A stretch of 64,000 nt of DNA from Arthrobacter_D sp015752045 (GTDB lineage: Bacteria > Actinomycetota > Actinomycetes > Actinomycetales > Micrococcaceae). This document shows, in pieces, positions 41,537-50,963 of the stretch (position 1 is the stretch's first letter; every line of letters begins with the position of its first letter). The position numbers and the translations under genes are program-made. The stretch is from NCBI RefSeq assembly GCF_015752045.1, contig NZ_JADOUS010000007.1, positions 180,110-244,109 on the forward strand. Direction: 5' to 3'. Below the pieces are notes generated by a model. It saw nothing but the letters and a program-made list of their open reading frames with translations. It made no database searches and was not told the DNA's origin.

Positions 41537-42109
41537 TCAGTCGACGGCCGGCTCCAGGAACCACAGGCGCGTCTCGCCGTACTTCTTGTCCGAGAACCGC
41601 TCGAGCCATGCGGGCCACTCAGGTTCCGGGGACCGCGATGACCGCTCGACGACGACCACGGCGCCCTCGGCCAGCCGCGACTCCAGTGCACCGAGGACCG
41701 CGAGCACGCCGTCCGCCATGACCGTGTACGGCGGGTCCATCAGGACGAGGTCCCACGTCAGTTCCGGCGCCACGCGTTCGAGGTAGGTCTCGACCTTGGA
41801 CCGGTGCACGCGCACCGCCGTCCAGCCCAGCACCTTGTTCACGAGGTCGGCGTTCTTCTGGGCCACGGCGGCGGCACGGTCGGCGGATTCGACGAGATCC
41901 ACGGTGGCCGCGCCGCGGCTCGCGCTCTCGACGCCGAGGGATCCCGAGCCTGCGTACAGGTCCAGCACATGCGCCCCGTGCAGCACCCCGTAGGACTCCA
42001 GGCGCGAGAACAGGGCTTCCTTCACGCGGTCGGTCGTGGGCCGGGTGCTGGTCCCCTCGACGCTGGTGAGGGTCGAGCCGCCCGCGGCTCCGGCGATGAT
42101 GCGCGTCAT
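41537..42109 (-). CDS. rsmD: 16S rRNA (guanine966-N2)-methyltransferase RsmD
   Basis: This 190-residue protein methylates G966 of 16S rRNA during 30S assembly. It begins MTRIIAGAAGGSTLTSVEG and carries RPTTDRVKEALFSRL, the SAM motif VLDLYAGSGSLGVESASRGA and the catalytic DPPY motif (LVLMDPPYTVM). The frame stays open far upstream, but that region is the modC shadow; the family start is at 42109. The ribosome-binding site is weak. It is separated from coaD and recG, its usual neighbours, by inserted accessory genes on both sides. Confidence 0.93.
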   Translation of the reverse strand: MTRIIAGAAGGSTLTSVEGTSTRPTTDRVKEALFSRLESYGVLHGAHVLDLYAGSGSLGVESASRGAATVDLVESADRAAAVAQKNADLVNKVLGWTAVRVHRSKVETYLERVAPELTWDLVLMDPPYTVMADGVLAVLGALESRLAEGAVVVVERSSRSPEPEWPAWLERFSDKKYGETRLWFLEPAVD

Positions 42110-42153
42110 ACCGTCGACTCTATCGCCCGTCCGGTGCCCGGCACGCCCCCGCC

Positions 42154-43197
42154 CTACAGGGGGTAGATGCTCGCGTCCTCGTGACGGAACCCCAGGAACA
42201 GCCGGCTGCCGGGCACGATCCCGAGGGCGACGACGTCGGACGGGGCGACATCCGCCGCCAGGCCGCCGGCGTGCACGCGGACGAGGTCGCCGCGGTGCTC
42301 GACGTCGTCGACCTCCGCCTCGATGCACGCCGTCCCCGGCGCGGTCCCGGCGCTGCGGGACACGGCGACCTTGCCCGGCCGGACGGCGAGCGCGAGGGAT
42401 GCCCGCTCCGGGTCCGTGCCGGTCAGCGGCACCGTCCACCCGTCGGCCGACCGGAAGCCGTCGGCCGTCCGGACGCCCGTGACGAGGTTCAGGCCGGCCA
42501 GGTGAGCGCCGAACGCCGTGACCGGGCGCGTCAGGACGGCAGCCGTGGCCCCGGACTCGACCACCCTGCCGCCGTCGAGGATGAGCACGCGGTCGGCGAG
42601 GAGGAAGGCATCGAGCGGGTCGTGGGTCACGATGATCGCCGAACGGTCCACCAGGACATCCCGCAGCAGGGTCCGGATGGCCGGGGCGACGGTGACGTCG
42701 AGGGCGGACAGCGGTTCGTCGAGCAGGAGCAGCGACGGGTCGGCGGCGAGCGCGCGGGCGACGGCGACGCGCTGCGCCTGCCCGCCCGAGAGTTGCCCGG
42801 GCCGCCGGCCCGCGAGGTCCCCGGCGCCGACGCGGTCGAGCCACGCCAGGGCCGTGGACCGGGCGGCGGCCCGGTCCGCGCTGCGGCTGCGCGGGCCGAA
42901 TGCGACGTTCTCCAGCGCCGTGAGGTGAGGGAACAGCAGCGCCTCCTGCGCGAGCAGCGACACGCCGCGGTGCCGCGGTTCCGTGAGCACGCGCCGGCCC
43001 GCGGCGACGTCGAACAGGACCGTCCCGTTCAGGTCCGCCCGGCCCGTGGACGGGGCGAGCAGCCCGGCGAGCAGGGCGAGCAGGGTGGACTTGCCCGCGC
43101 CGTTGGGCCCGAGGACGGCGAGGGTCTCCCCCGGGGCGAGTCCGAAGGCGACGTCGAAGCCGCGCTCGGCCAGCGTCGCGGCGAACGTGAGGCTCAT
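42154..43197 (-). CDS. modC: molybdate ABC transporter ATP-binding protein
   Basis: This 347-residue ABC ATPase has Walker A LGPNGAGKSTLLAL, signature LSGGQAQRVAVARAL, Walker B LLLLDEPLSALD and the switch His (IIVTHDPLDAF). The C-terminal region (about 245-347) is a TOBE/MOP-type beta-barrel that binds the oxyanion and can inhibit transport. Its ATG overlaps the modB stop by 4 nt. It powers ModB-mediated molybdate uptake. Last gene of the leftward mod operon. Confidence 0.9.
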   Translation of the reverse strand: MSLTFAATLAERGFDVAFGLAPGETLAVLGPNGAGKSTLLALLAGLLAPSTGRADLNGTVLFDVAAGRRVLTEPRHRGVSLLAQEALLFPHLTALENVAFGPRSRSADRAAARSTALAWLDRVGAGDLAGRRPGQLSGGQAQRVAVARALAADPSLLLLDEPLSALDVTVAPAIRTLLRDVLVDRSAIIVTHDPLDAFLLADRVLILDGGRVVESGATAAVLTRPVTAFGAHLAGLNLVTGVRTADGFRSADGWTVPLTGTDPERASLALAVRPGKVAVSRSAGTAPGTACIEAEVDDVEHRGDLVRVHAGGLAADVAPSDVVALGIVPGSRLFLGFRHEDASIYPL

Positions 43198-44021
43198 GGG
43201 CGGGCCGCTTCCCGGGACGTTGCCCGTGGCGGGGCGGCGAGGTCCCCGAGGGGCCGGACGCGGTGGGCCACCCCGACGACGGCGACGGCCACCAGCACGA
43301 GGATGAAGGAGAGGGCGACGGCGGCGTCAGGGTCGGTCTCCCGCTGGAGGTACACCTCGAGCGGGAGCGTCCTCGTGGTGCCCTGGAGGCTGCCGGCGAA
43401 GGTCAGCGTGGCGCCGAACTCGCCGAGGGCCCGCGCGAAGGAGAGCACCGCCCCGGACACCAGCGCCGGCAGCACGAGGGGCAGGGTGATGCGCCGCAGC
43501 ACGGTCCAGCGTCCGGCGCCGAGGGTGGCGCCCACGGCCTCGTACCGGGTGCCGACCGTGCGCAGGGCGCCCTCGAGGCTGAGCACCAGGAACGGCAGCG
43601 CCACGAAGGCCTGCGACAGGACGACGGCGGTGGTCGTGAAGGCGATGTCGATTCCCAGGGCGGTGAGGCTGCTGCCGAGCAGCCCCCGCCGCCCGAACGT
43701 ATAGAGCAGTGCGATGCCTCCGACCACGGGGGGCAGGACCAGCGGCAGCAGCACGAGGGACCGGAGCAGCCGCTGGCCGCGGAACGAGGTCCGGGCGAGG
43801 ACGAGCGCCATGGGGACGCCGAACAGGATGCACAGCGCCGTCGCCGTGACGGAGGTCCGCAGGCTCAGCAGCAGGGCCGCCGTCGCGCTTTCCGAGGTGA
43901 CGAGCGGGACGACATTCGGCCAGTCGACCCGCAGGGCCATCGCAACGATGGGCAGGACGACGAACAGGCTGCCGACGACGGCCATCGCCACCACCCAGCG
44001 GGGCAAACGTGCGGCGCTCAC
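43194..44021 (-). CDS. modB: molybdate ABC transporter permease
   Basis: This 275-residue inner-membrane permease has about six helices. The ABC-permease EAA loop is visible as EAVGATLGAGRWTVLRRITLP, followed by PALVSGAVLSFARALGEFGAT, the classic ModB/CysT signature. It sits 39 nt downstream of modA and overlaps modC by 4 nt, giving a complete ModABC system. Confidence 0.92.
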   Translation of the reverse strand: MSAARLPRWVVAMAVVGSLFVVLPIVAMALRVDWPNVVPLVTSESATAALLLSLRTSVTATALCILFGVPMALVLARTSFRGQRLLRSLVLLPLVLPPVVGGIALLYTFGRRGLLGSSLTALGIDIAFTTTAVVLSQAFVALPFLVLSLEGALRTVGTRYEAVGATLGAGRWTVLRRITLPLVLPALVSGAVLSFARALGEFGATLTFAGSLQGTTRTLPLEVYLQRETDPDAAVALSFILVLVAVAVVGVAHRVRPLGDLAAPPRATSREAARP

Positions 44022-44060
44022 GGGCGCCGCCTCAGGGCGCCGCAGCGGGCGCGGGAGGAC

Positions 44061-44870
44061 TCAGGGCGCACCGAAGCCCGCCGCCCCGAGGACCGACCGC
44101 CCAAACGGGCCGGACGCGAACTCCACGAACTCCTGTGCGGTCGCGGCGTCACCGCTGCCGGCGAGGGCCGCGATCGGATAGGTGGTGGGCGCACCGGCGG
44201 CCTCCGGGATGTCGATGCCGCGGACGGCGTCGCCCGCCGACCGCACGTCGGTCACGTAGACCAGGCCGGCGTCCGCCTGGCCGGAGGTGACCTTGCCCAG
44301 CACGTCCGTCACGGAGGATTCCTCGCTGACGGGCGCCAGGTCCACGTCGGCGGCCTCCTCGACCGTCGCGGCCGCGGCCCCGCAGGGCACCTGCTGCGCG
44401 CAGACCACCGTCTTGACCCCGGGCCTCGCCGCATCAGCGAGGGAGGTGATGCCCGCCGGGTTGTCCGCGGGCACGGCCAGCTGGAGGGTGTTGGTGGCGA
44501 CATCGACGGGGTCCCCGGCGAGCAGGTCAGCGACCTTCGCCATGTTCCCTGCGTCGGCGGAGACGAAGACGTCGGCCGGCGCGCCCTCGCCGATCTGGGT
44601 GGCGAGATCGGACGAGCCCGCGAAGTTCAGGCTGACCTGCGCCCTGGGGTAGGCCTCCTCGAACTGCCCGGCCAGTTCCGTGAACGAGGCCGTGAGGGAC
44701 GCCGCGGCGAACACGGTGATGCTGCCGTCGACCGCGTCTCCGCCCGCGGCGCCGTCCGCGGCGCCGGGGTCCGCGGTGCCGCACGCGGTCAGGGCGAGCA
44801 CGACGGCGGCCCCGACGGCCGCCACGATCGCGCGAGGGCGGGGGGCGGACGTCGGGCGCTTCCCTGTCAT
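44061..44870 (-). CDS. modA: molybdate-binding lipoprotein ModA
   Basis: This 269-residue solute-binding lipoprotein has a signal peptide ending in the lipobox LTAC, with lipid attachment at Cys30. The mature part begins the ModA fold with ITVFAAASLTASFTELAGQF and has LNFAGSSDLATQIGEGAPAD, the oxyanion-binding Ser residues, and SADAGNMAKV. The ATG at 44870 overlaps the regulator stop by 4 nt (ATGA). A putative disulphide pair is present in VVCAQQVPCGAA. Captures molybdate or tungstate outside the membrane. Confidence 0.92.
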   Translation of the reverse strand: MTGKRPTSAPRPRAIVAAVGAAVVLALTACGTADPGAADGAAGGDAVDGSITVFAAASLTASFTELAGQFEEAYPRAQVSLNFAGSSDLATQIGEGAPADVFVSADAGNMAKVADLLAGDPVDVATNTLQLAVPADNPAGITSLADAARPGVKTVVCAQQVPCGAAAATVEEAADVDLAPVSEESSVTDVLGKVTSGQADAGLVYVTDVRSAGDAVRGIDIPEAAGAPTTYPIAALAGSGDAATAQEFVEFASGPFGRSVLGAAGFGAP

Positions 44871-45271
44871 GCCTTGCCCGCGGGGGTCTCGATGATGACC
44901 GTGGTGGCCTTGACGACGGCGATGGCGATCGACCCCTTTTCCAGGCCGAGGTCCCGGACGGCCTCGCTGCTCATGAGGGACACCACGCGGTGCTGCCCGC
45001 ACTGCAGTTCCACCTGGGCCATGACGGTGTCCGTGATGATGTCCGTGATGATCCCGACGAATCGGTTGCGCGCGGACCGGCCGATGTCCGAGGGGTCGCC
45101 GGGCAGCACTGCGTTGCGGCGCGCGAGCCCGGCGAGCTCCAGCGCGTCCACCACGGCCCGCCCCGAGGCGTCCTTCGTGCTCCCGAGGAGGCCGCCGTCG
45201 ATCCAGCGGCGCACGGTGTCGTCGCTGACAGCGAGGAAGCGCGCGGCGTCACCGATCCGTATCTGCGTCAT
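44867..45271 (-). CDS. HTH-TOBE molybdate-responsive regulator
   Basis: This 134-residue protein combines an N-terminal MerR/excisionase-like helix-turn-helix (IGDAARFLAVSDDTVRRWID, about 5-50) with a single C-terminal TOBE/MOP domain (about 66-130, with RNRFVGIITDIITDTVMAQV and SLMSSEAVRDLGLEKGS) that binds molybdate in homologues. It is first in the operon and overlaps modA by 4 nt. It probably adjusts mod expression to molybdate supply, replacing ModE. The recG stop lies only 38 nt upstream, so promoter space is very small. Confidence 0.85.
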   Translation of the reverse strand: MTQIRIGDAARFLAVSDDTVRRWIDGGLLGSTKDASGRAVVDALELAGLARRNAVLPGDPSDIGRSARNRFVGIITDIITDTVMAQVELQCGQHRVVSLMSSEAVRDLGLEKGSIAIAVVKATTVIIETPAGKA

Positions 45272-45309
45272 GGAGAAGAGATTACCTCCTCAGACGCGGA
45301 CATCGCAGG

Positions 45310-47571
45310 TCAGCCCTTCTCGAGGAACGCTTCCTTCTCGGGGTTCAGGTACAGCTCGATTGCCAGCGCCAGCCCCGGGGACTCGTGCAGGTCCGGATCC
45401 TCGGCGACGATCTCCTGCGCATCGGTGCGCGCCTTCTCGATGACCTTGCCGTGCTGGGTGATCTTCAGGAAGCGGAGAGCCGAGCGACCGCCGGACTGCG
45501 ACGCTCCGAGGATGTCCCCTTCGCGCCGGAGTTCGAGGTCCTTCTGCGAGAGCTCGAAGCCGTCCGTGGTGGACGCGACGGCGGACAGCCGCTCCCGGCT
45601 CGGGTGGTCGGGCTCCAGCTTCGTGACGAGCAGGCAGGTTCCCGCGTGCCCTCCCCTGCCGATGCGCCCGCGCAGCTGGTGGAGCTGGGAGATGCCGAAG
45701 CGGTCCGCGTCCATGATGACCATGAGCGTCGCGTTGGGCACGTCCACGCCCACCTCGATCACCGTGGTGGCGATCAGCAGCTGTACGGTGCCGTCCGCGA
45801 AGCGTCCCATGACGTCCGCCTTGTCCTGCGGGTCCAGGCGCCCGTGGAGCATACCGCTCGTGACGCCCTGCAGCTGGGGGATCTCCGCCAGGGACTCGAA
45901 GAGCGCGACGACGCTCGTGAGCTCCTGCGCTCCCCCGGCCTTACGCTCCACGGTCGGGTCCCCGTAGAGCGCCTCGGGTGCGTCGTCGTCGGCTTTGCCG
46001 TTGTCGCCGATCTTCGGGCACACCACGTAGACCTGTCGCCCGGCGTCGATCTCCTCGCGGGCGCGGGACCAGATCCGGTCGATCCACGCCGGGTGCTCCG
46101 TGAGGCCCACCTCGTGGGTCGCGATCGGCGACCGCCCGGCCGGCAGCTCGGAGAGCGTGGAGGTCTCGAGGTCGCCGAAGACCGTCATGGCGACGGTCCG
46201 CGGGATCGGGGTGGCGGTCATGACCAGCACGTGCGGGGAGGTGCGGGCCTTGGTCCGCAGGGAGTCGCGCTGTTCCACGCCGAACCGGTGCTGCTCGTCG
46301 ACGACGATCAGGCCGAGGTCGAAGAACTGCACGTTCTCGGAGAGCAGCGCGTGCGTGCCGATGACGATCCCGGCCTCCCCCGACGCGGCGTCGAGCAGGG
46401 ACCTCTTCCGCTGCGCGGTGGACATGGACCCGGTGAGCAGCACCACGCGGGTGCCGTCCATGGCCCCGCCGAGCATGCCGCCCTCCGCCAGCGGCCCGAG
46501 CGTCCGGGTGATGGACTGCAGGTGCTGGGCAGCCAGCACCTCGGTGGGGGCGAGCAGCGCGGCCTGTCCCCCGGCGTCGATGACCTGCAGCATGGCCCGG
46601 AGGGCCACGAGGGTCTTCCCCGAGCCGACCTCACCCTGCAGCAGCCGGTTCATGGGGTGGTCCCGGGCGAGGTCCTCCGCGAGGGTCAGGCCCACGTCGC
46701 GCTGGCCCTGCGTCAGCGTGAAGGGCAGCCGGGCGTCGAACTGGTCGAGCAGTCCGCCGGCATGGGGGGGACGCGCCGTCGCCTCCTCGCGGGCGGCGAG
46801 CGCACGACGGCGGGCGAGGGCCGCCTGCAGGACGAACGCCTCCTGGTAGCGGAGGCGGTGCTGGGCCCGGTAGGCGTCCTCGATCTGCGGTGGCCGGTGT
46901 ACGAGCTCGTAGGCCGTGGCGAGGCTCATGAGCTTGTCGCGGCGGGCGATCGACGCCGGGATGGGATCGTCGAGGTCGGAGAGCCGAAGGGTGTCGAGGA
47001 CCACGCCCACGGCCTTGGCGATCTGGTCGCTGCTGAGCTTCTCGACCGCCGGGTAGACCGGGATGGGGCGTTTGGCGCGGGCGGGGTCGTCGTCGCCCTC
47101 GTCGAGCAGCGAGTAGCGCGGGTTGGTGAGCGAGAGATGCCCGCGGTAGAGCGTGACCTTGCCGGAGAACATGGCCCGCACACCGGGTTTGAGCTCGCGG
47201 GCGGCGGTGAAGCCGTTGAAGAACGTGAGGTTCATGCCGCCGAGGCTGCCGTCGGCGTCGTCGGTGATGACGACCTCCAGGAGCGTGCCCTTGCGCGTGT
47301 GCATGCGCCGCGAGTTGGCGGACTGCACGCGGGCGATCAGGGTGACCTCCTCGTCGACCGGGACCTCGGCGATGGGCGTGAGCTCGCCGCGCTTGAGGTA
47401 GGTGCGCGGAAAGTGGTTGAGCAGCTCCCCCACGGTGGTGATGCCGAAGTACTTGTCCAGGTGCTTGGCCACCGGGCCGAGGCGCTTCTCCAGCGAGGCG
47501 TCCAGCTCGGAGGAGGTCGCCTCCCGGGCAGCGCCCGTGACGGGCCGCACTACGTCAGGACTCACCGGCAT
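45310..47571 (-). CDS. recG: ATP-dependent DNA helicase RecG
   Basis: This 753-residue helicase remodels stalled forks and R-loops. It has the N-terminal wedge/OB domain (about 60-180), helicase motif I LLQGEVGSGKTLVALRAML, motif II VVDEQHRFGVEQRD, motif III MTATPIPRT, and motifs V-VI in IEVGVDVPNATLMVI and LHQLRGRIGRGGHAG. The start at 47571 overlaps the DAK2 stop by 17 nt; an internal start is possible but would lose nothing conserved before residue 20. The fakA-like DAK2 then recG order is the same as in Firmicutes. Confidence 0.95.
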   Translation of the reverse strand: MPVSPDVVRPVTGAAREATSSELDASLEKRLGPVAKHLDKYFGITTVGELLNHFPRTYLKRGELTPIAEVPVDEEVTLIARVQSANSRRMHTRKGTLLEVVITDDADGSLGGMNLTFFNGFTAARELKPGVRAMFSGKVTLYRGHLSLTNPRYSLLDEGDDDPARAKRPIPVYPAVEKLSSDQIAKAVGVVLDTLRLSDLDDPIPASIARRDKLMSLATAYELVHRPPQIEDAYRAQHRLRYQEAFVLQAALARRRALAAREEATARPPHAGGLLDQFDARLPFTLTQGQRDVGLTLAEDLARDHPMNRLLQGEVGSGKTLVALRAMLQVIDAGGQAALLAPTEVLAAQHLQSITRTLGPLAEGGMLGGAMDGTRVVLLTGSMSTAQRKRSLLDAASGEAGIVIGTHALLSENVQFFDLGLIVVDEQHRFGVEQRDSLRTKARTSPHVLVMTATPIPRTVAMTVFGDLETSTLSELPAGRSPIATHEVGLTEHPAWIDRIWSRAREEIDAGRQVYVVCPKIGDNGKADDDAPEALYGDPTVERKAGGAQELTSVVALFESLAEIPQLQGVTSGMLHGRLDPQDKADVMGRFADGTVQLLIATTVIEVGVDVPNATLMVIMDADRFGISQLHQLRGRIGRGGHAGTCLLVTKLEPDHPSRERLSAVASTTDGFELSQKDLELRREGDILGASQSGGRSALRFLKITQHGKVIEKARTDAQEIVAEDPDLHESPGLALAIELYLNPEKEAFLEKG

Positions 47572-48532
47572 CGGCTCCGACGGGCGGGGCGGCGAGCTGG
47601 GTCACCGTGATGTTGACCGGCGTCCCCGCCTCATGGATGAGTGCCAGCGCGGGCCCCGGGTCCGGGACGTGCACGTGGACGCGCCAGCGGTAGCCCTCCT
47701 CGACCTCGGTGACGGCGCTCATGATCACCGAATCACCGATCTCGTCGAGGTGGAGGCGCAGGGTGGCGGCGTCCAGGGGGCTCAGGTTGATGGTGCACAT
47801 GACCTCCACGCCGTCCGCGTCACCGCCCAGGTGGATGTGCGGCGCCTGGATGTCATAGCCGTGCAGGCCGTCGATCAGTTCGTCCTGCAGCTCCTCGCCG
47901 AGGGCCGCGGCCCGGAGCGCGTCGAGGATCAGGAGGAAGCCCACGCCTCCGGCGTCGACCACCTTGGCCTCGGTGAGCGCGCCGAGCTGGCTCTCCGTCT
48001 CCACCACGGCGCGCAGCGCGGCCTGCACCGCGGCCCTGAGGGTGAGGGTGAGCGCGTGGTTGCTGTCGTCGGCGGCGTGCCCGGCGGCGGTCTCGGCGGC
48101 CCCGCGCGCGCTCGCCTCGAGGACCGAGAGCATGGTGCCGGGTACGGGGTCGCTGAGCGCGGACCAGCTGCGGATCTGCGCACGGTGCAGAGCGGAGGCG
48201 AGCAGCGAGCTGGTGAGCCGCGTGGTGCCGTGCAGCGGTTCGGCGAGCGCTGAGAGGAAGACGGCGAAGAGGGTGCCGGAGTTCCCGAGCGCCTCCTCCA
48301 TGGCGGCGCGGCCCGCGATGGCCAGCAGGTCGCCGAGGTCGACGGCGTCCGCGTCGTGCGCGGCGCGCGCGGCGGAACGGACGGTCAGGTAGAGGTTGGT
48401 GCCGGTATCGCCGTCGGCCACCGGGAAGATGTTGATGGCGTTCAGGCGGTCGCTGTGGTTGCCGAGGGACTCTTCGGCCTTGCTCAACCAACGCTTCATC
48501 GCGAGTGCGTTCGCGGTGATCTTAGTGTGCAA
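47555..48532 (-). CDS. DAK2-domain protein (FakA-related)
   Basis: This 325-residue protein begins with a DhaL/DAK2 nucleotide-binding domain (about 1-195) with RLNAINIFPVADGDTGTNLY, whose Asp residues bind Mg-ATP in dihydroxyacetone and fatty-acid kinases, and GNSGTLFAVFLSAL. The C-terminal half resembles the first part of FakA and is shorter than full FakA (about 550 aa), so fatty-acid kinase activity is uncertain. The TTG at 48532 retains the helix before KRWLSKAEESL that family members have; ATG 48499 is an alternative. Overlaps thiL by 11 nt and recG by 17 nt. Confidence 0.85.
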   Translation of the reverse strand: MHTKITANALAMKRWLSKAEESLGNHSDRLNAINIFPVADGDTGTNLYLTVRSAARAAHDADAVDLGDLLAIAGRAAMEEALGNSGTLFAVFLSALAEPLHGTTRLTSSLLASALHRAQIRSWSALSDPVPGTMLSVLEASARGAAETAAGHAADDSNHALTLTLRAAVQAALRAVVETESQLGALTEAKVVDAGGVGFLLILDALRAAALGEELQDELIDGLHGYDIQAPHIHLGGDADGVEVMCTINLSPLDAATLRLHLDEIGDSVIMSAVTEVEEGYRWRVHVHVPDPGPALALIHEAGTPVNITVTQLAAPPVGADAGES

Positions 48533-49580
48533 AGTGATCCCATCCCCTGAGAGCTGCGGCCCGTGACGCCAGTGTCACAAGCGGCTGGCCCGGCATTACC
48601 GAGCCTACCGCAGTGAACCCGGCCGGCAGCAGGACGCCCTGCGGGAACGTGGCGAGGAGACCGTGGTCCTCACCCCCGCCGAGCACCCATTCCATCGCGT
48701 CCACACCGAGCAGCGCGCCGGTGTCCTCCAGCACGGCCGCGAACGGCTTCAGTGCTGCCGGGTCCAGGTCGAGCCCCACGCCGCTCGCGGTCGCGATTCG
48801 TCCGGCGTCGCGGATGAGCCCGTCGGAGATGTCCAGCATGGCGGACGCACCGGCGATGGCGGCGGCGGGACCGGCGGCCAGGGGTGGTCGGGGTCGCAGC
48901 TGCGCGGCGACGAGCTCCTCCCCCAGCGATCCGACGTCTCCCAGCGGCCCGAGGTCCCCTGTCGGTCGGTCGTCCCCGATCAGTCGGCCGTCCTCGAGCA
49001 GCGCAAGGCCCGCGGCGGCCCGGCCCAGGGTGCCGGCGACCGCGACCGTGTCGCCGACCTTCGCACCGGAGCGCAGCACGGGCTCGCGGCCGTCGAGCGT
49101 CCCGGTGACTGCGGCGGTGACGACGAGCTGCGCTCCCGCCCCGAGGTCGCCGCCGACGACGCCGCACCCGGTCGCGCCGAGCTCGTGGATCGCGGCGGTC
49201 AGACCGTCGGCCAGGGCCTCCACCCAGTCCACGGGCGTGGTGGGCGGGAGGGTGAGGCTGACCACCAGTGAGGTTGTGCGACCCCCCATCGCGTTGATGT
49301 CACTGAGATTCTGGGCCGCGCACTTCCAGCCGACGTCGTAGCCGGTGGTGCGGTGACCGTTGGGGCGCAGGAGCCTGAAATCGTGGTCCTCGACGAGCGT
49401 GTCGATGCTGATCACGGTTCGGCCATCCGGCGCGGCGAGGATCGCGGCGTCGTCGCCGGGGCCGAGGAGGACGGCGTCCGGCGCCGGGAGACGGGGGAAG
49501 ATCCGTGCGAGGAGCTCGGCCTCGGAGAGGTCTGCGACCGTGAGCCGGTGCATGGAGGTGGGAGAAGACGACTGCGACAC
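48522..49580 (-). CDS. thiL: thiamine-monophosphate kinase
   Basis: Makes thiamine diphosphate from thiamine monophosphate and ATP. The 352-residue PurM-like protein shows LLGPGDDAAIL, ISIDTLVEDHDFRL, AAQNLSDINAMGG and the ATP/Mg-binding GCGVVGGDLGAG, plus MLDISDGLIRDAGRIA. It starts at GTG 49580 or ATG 49553; neither has a good ribosome-binding site. A low-complexity GDxxPxGDLGPLGDVG insert lies near residues 200-220. First gene of the leftward thiL-DAK2-recG unit; no TPP riboswitch is apparent in the 175-nt gap. Confidence 0.93.
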   Translation of the reverse strand: MSQSSSPTSMHRLTVADLSEAELLARIFPRLPAPDAVLLGPGDDAAILAAPDGRTVISIDTLVEDHDFRLLRPNGHRTTGYDVGWKCAAQNLSDINAMGGRTTSLVVSLTLPPTTPVDWVEALADGLTAAIHELGATGCGVVGGDLGAGAQLVVTAAVTGTLDGREPVLRSGAKVGDTVAVAGTLGRAAAGLALLEDGRLIGDDRPTGDLGPLGDVGSLGEELVAAQLRPRPPLAAGPAAAIAGASAMLDISDGLIRDAGRIATASGVGLDLDPAALKPFAAVLEDTGALLGVDAMEWVLGGGEDHGLLATFPQGVLLPAGFTAVGSVMPGQPLVTLASRAAALRGWDHFAH

Positions 49581-49755
49581 GCCACCACGCTACAGCGCAG
49601 CTCCGACACCGAGCATGTCCCGGCAGCGTCCGCACCGCGGCTACAGTTAGTCCGAATATCCGGCCGCAGTAATGGGAGCCCGGTGATCCCGCTGGGACGG
49701 GTCCTCACCGACGCGCAGCACTGCACGCAACTCTTCTTCACCACACGGGGGTCCA

Positions 49756-50937
49756 ATGCCTGTAGTCATGCCCATCTTCGGTACGCGTCCTGAGGCAATC
49801 AAGATGGCTCCCATCGTGCAGGCGCTGAGGAAGTCCGGTGTGTTGGAGTGCGTCGTCACCGTCACCGGACAGCACCGCGAGATGCTCGACCAGGTTCTCA
49901 GCCTGTTCGACATCGAGCCCTCTCACGACCTCGAGATCCTCCGGCCCGGCCAGACCCTCGCCGGGATCATGACCCGGACCATCGACGGACTGGACGCTCT
50001 CTTCGCCGCAGCCCCGCCTGACGCCGTGGTGGTTCAGGGTGACACGACGACGTCGACGGCGGCCGCGATCGCTGCGTTCTATCGTGGGATCCCCGTGGTG
50101 CACGTCGAGGCGGGACTGCGGAGCGGCGATCTCTTCTCGCCGTTCCCCGAGGAGGCCAATCGCAAACTCACCAGCCAGATCGCCAGCCTCCACCTCGCCC
50201 CCACCGCTTTGAGCAGGCAGAACCTCCTCAACGAGGGAATCGCCGCGAAAGACATCGTCGTGACAGGCAACACCGTCATCGACGCGCTCCTGGATACCGT
50301 GGGCAAGAACCTCCCCTTCTCCGATTCCCGGCTCGAGGACCTGGCGTCCACCGGCCGGCGCATCCTGCTGGTGACGACGCACCGCAGGGAGAACCAGGGT
50401 GATGTGATGCGCGGTATGGGGCGCGCTCTCGCCAGGCTGGCGGAGTCGGAGCCGGACCTCGTGATCGTTCTGCCGGTCCACAAGAACCCTGTGGTGCGGG
50501 AAGCCGTCCTCCCCGCCATCGAAGGCAAGCCCAACGTGCTCGCCACCGAGCCCCTGGACTACGGCCAGTTCACCCGTCTGCTGTCCCTGGCGCACATCGT
50601 GCTCACCGATTCCGGCGGCATCCAGGAAGAAGCACCGAGTCTGGGCAAGCCCGTGCTCGTCATGCGTGAGAACACGGAGAGGCCCGAGGCGGCAGACGCC
50701 GGGACGGTGCGGCTCATCGGCACGGACGAGGAGCGGATCGTGGACGAGGTCATCGCTCTCCTGCAGGATGATGACCGCTATTCGGCGATGGCGGCGGCGG
50801 TCAATCCCTATGGGGACGGCCGGGCGGCAGAGCGCGTCGTGGCCGCCCTCGAGCACCTGTTCGACGCCGGCACCCGGCTCGCGGACTTCACGCCCCAGGC
50901 GGATGACTCCCCGACGTACGAAGGACTGCTCTCCTGA
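49756..50937 (+). CDS. wecB: UDP-N-acetylglucosamine 2-epimerase (non-hydrolysing)
   Basis: Interconverts UDP-GlcNAc and UDP-ManNAc, the donor used for teichoic-acid linkage units and several capsules. The 393-residue GT-B-fold protein has FGTRPEAIKMAPIVQALRKS, VVQGDTTTSTAAAIAAFY, HVEAGLRSGD, TTHRRENQGD and TDSGGIQEEAPSLGKP, including the catalytic Glu and His residues. The ATG at 49756 follows GGGGG. It opens the plus-strand surface-polymer cluster and is followed 26 nt later by the phosphoesterase gene. Confidence 0.94.
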   Translation: MPVVMPIFGTRPEAIKMAPIVQALRKSGVLECVVTVTGQHREMLDQVLSLFDIEPSHDLEILRPGQTLAGIMTRTIDGLDALFAAAPPDAVVVQGDTTTSTAAAIAAFYRGIPVVHVEAGLRSGDLFSPFPEEANRKLTSQIASLHLAPTALSRQNLLNEGIAAKDIVVTGNTVIDALLDTVGKNLPFSDSRLEDLASTGRRILLVTTHRRENQGDVMRGMGRALARLAESEPDLVIVLPVHKNPVVREAVLPAIEGKPNVLATEPLDYGQFTRLLSLAHIVLTDSGGIQEEAPSLGKPVLVMRENTERPEAADAGTVRLIGTDEERIVDEVIALLQDDDRYSAMAAAVNPYGDGRAAERVVAALEHLFDAGTRLADFTPQADDSPTYEGLLS

Positions 50938-50963
50938 CGTCTCCGCACCCTCCGGCGCCGACC

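Noticed and set aside
45385..47610. 741-codon plus-strand frame opposite recG
   Set aside because: Antisense shadow of recG, which has all helicase motifs on the minus strand.
49581..49755. TPP riboswitch upstream of thiL
   Set aside because: The conserved CUGAGA and ACCUGA elements are not present in the leader; thiL is also usually not riboswitch-controlled in this context.
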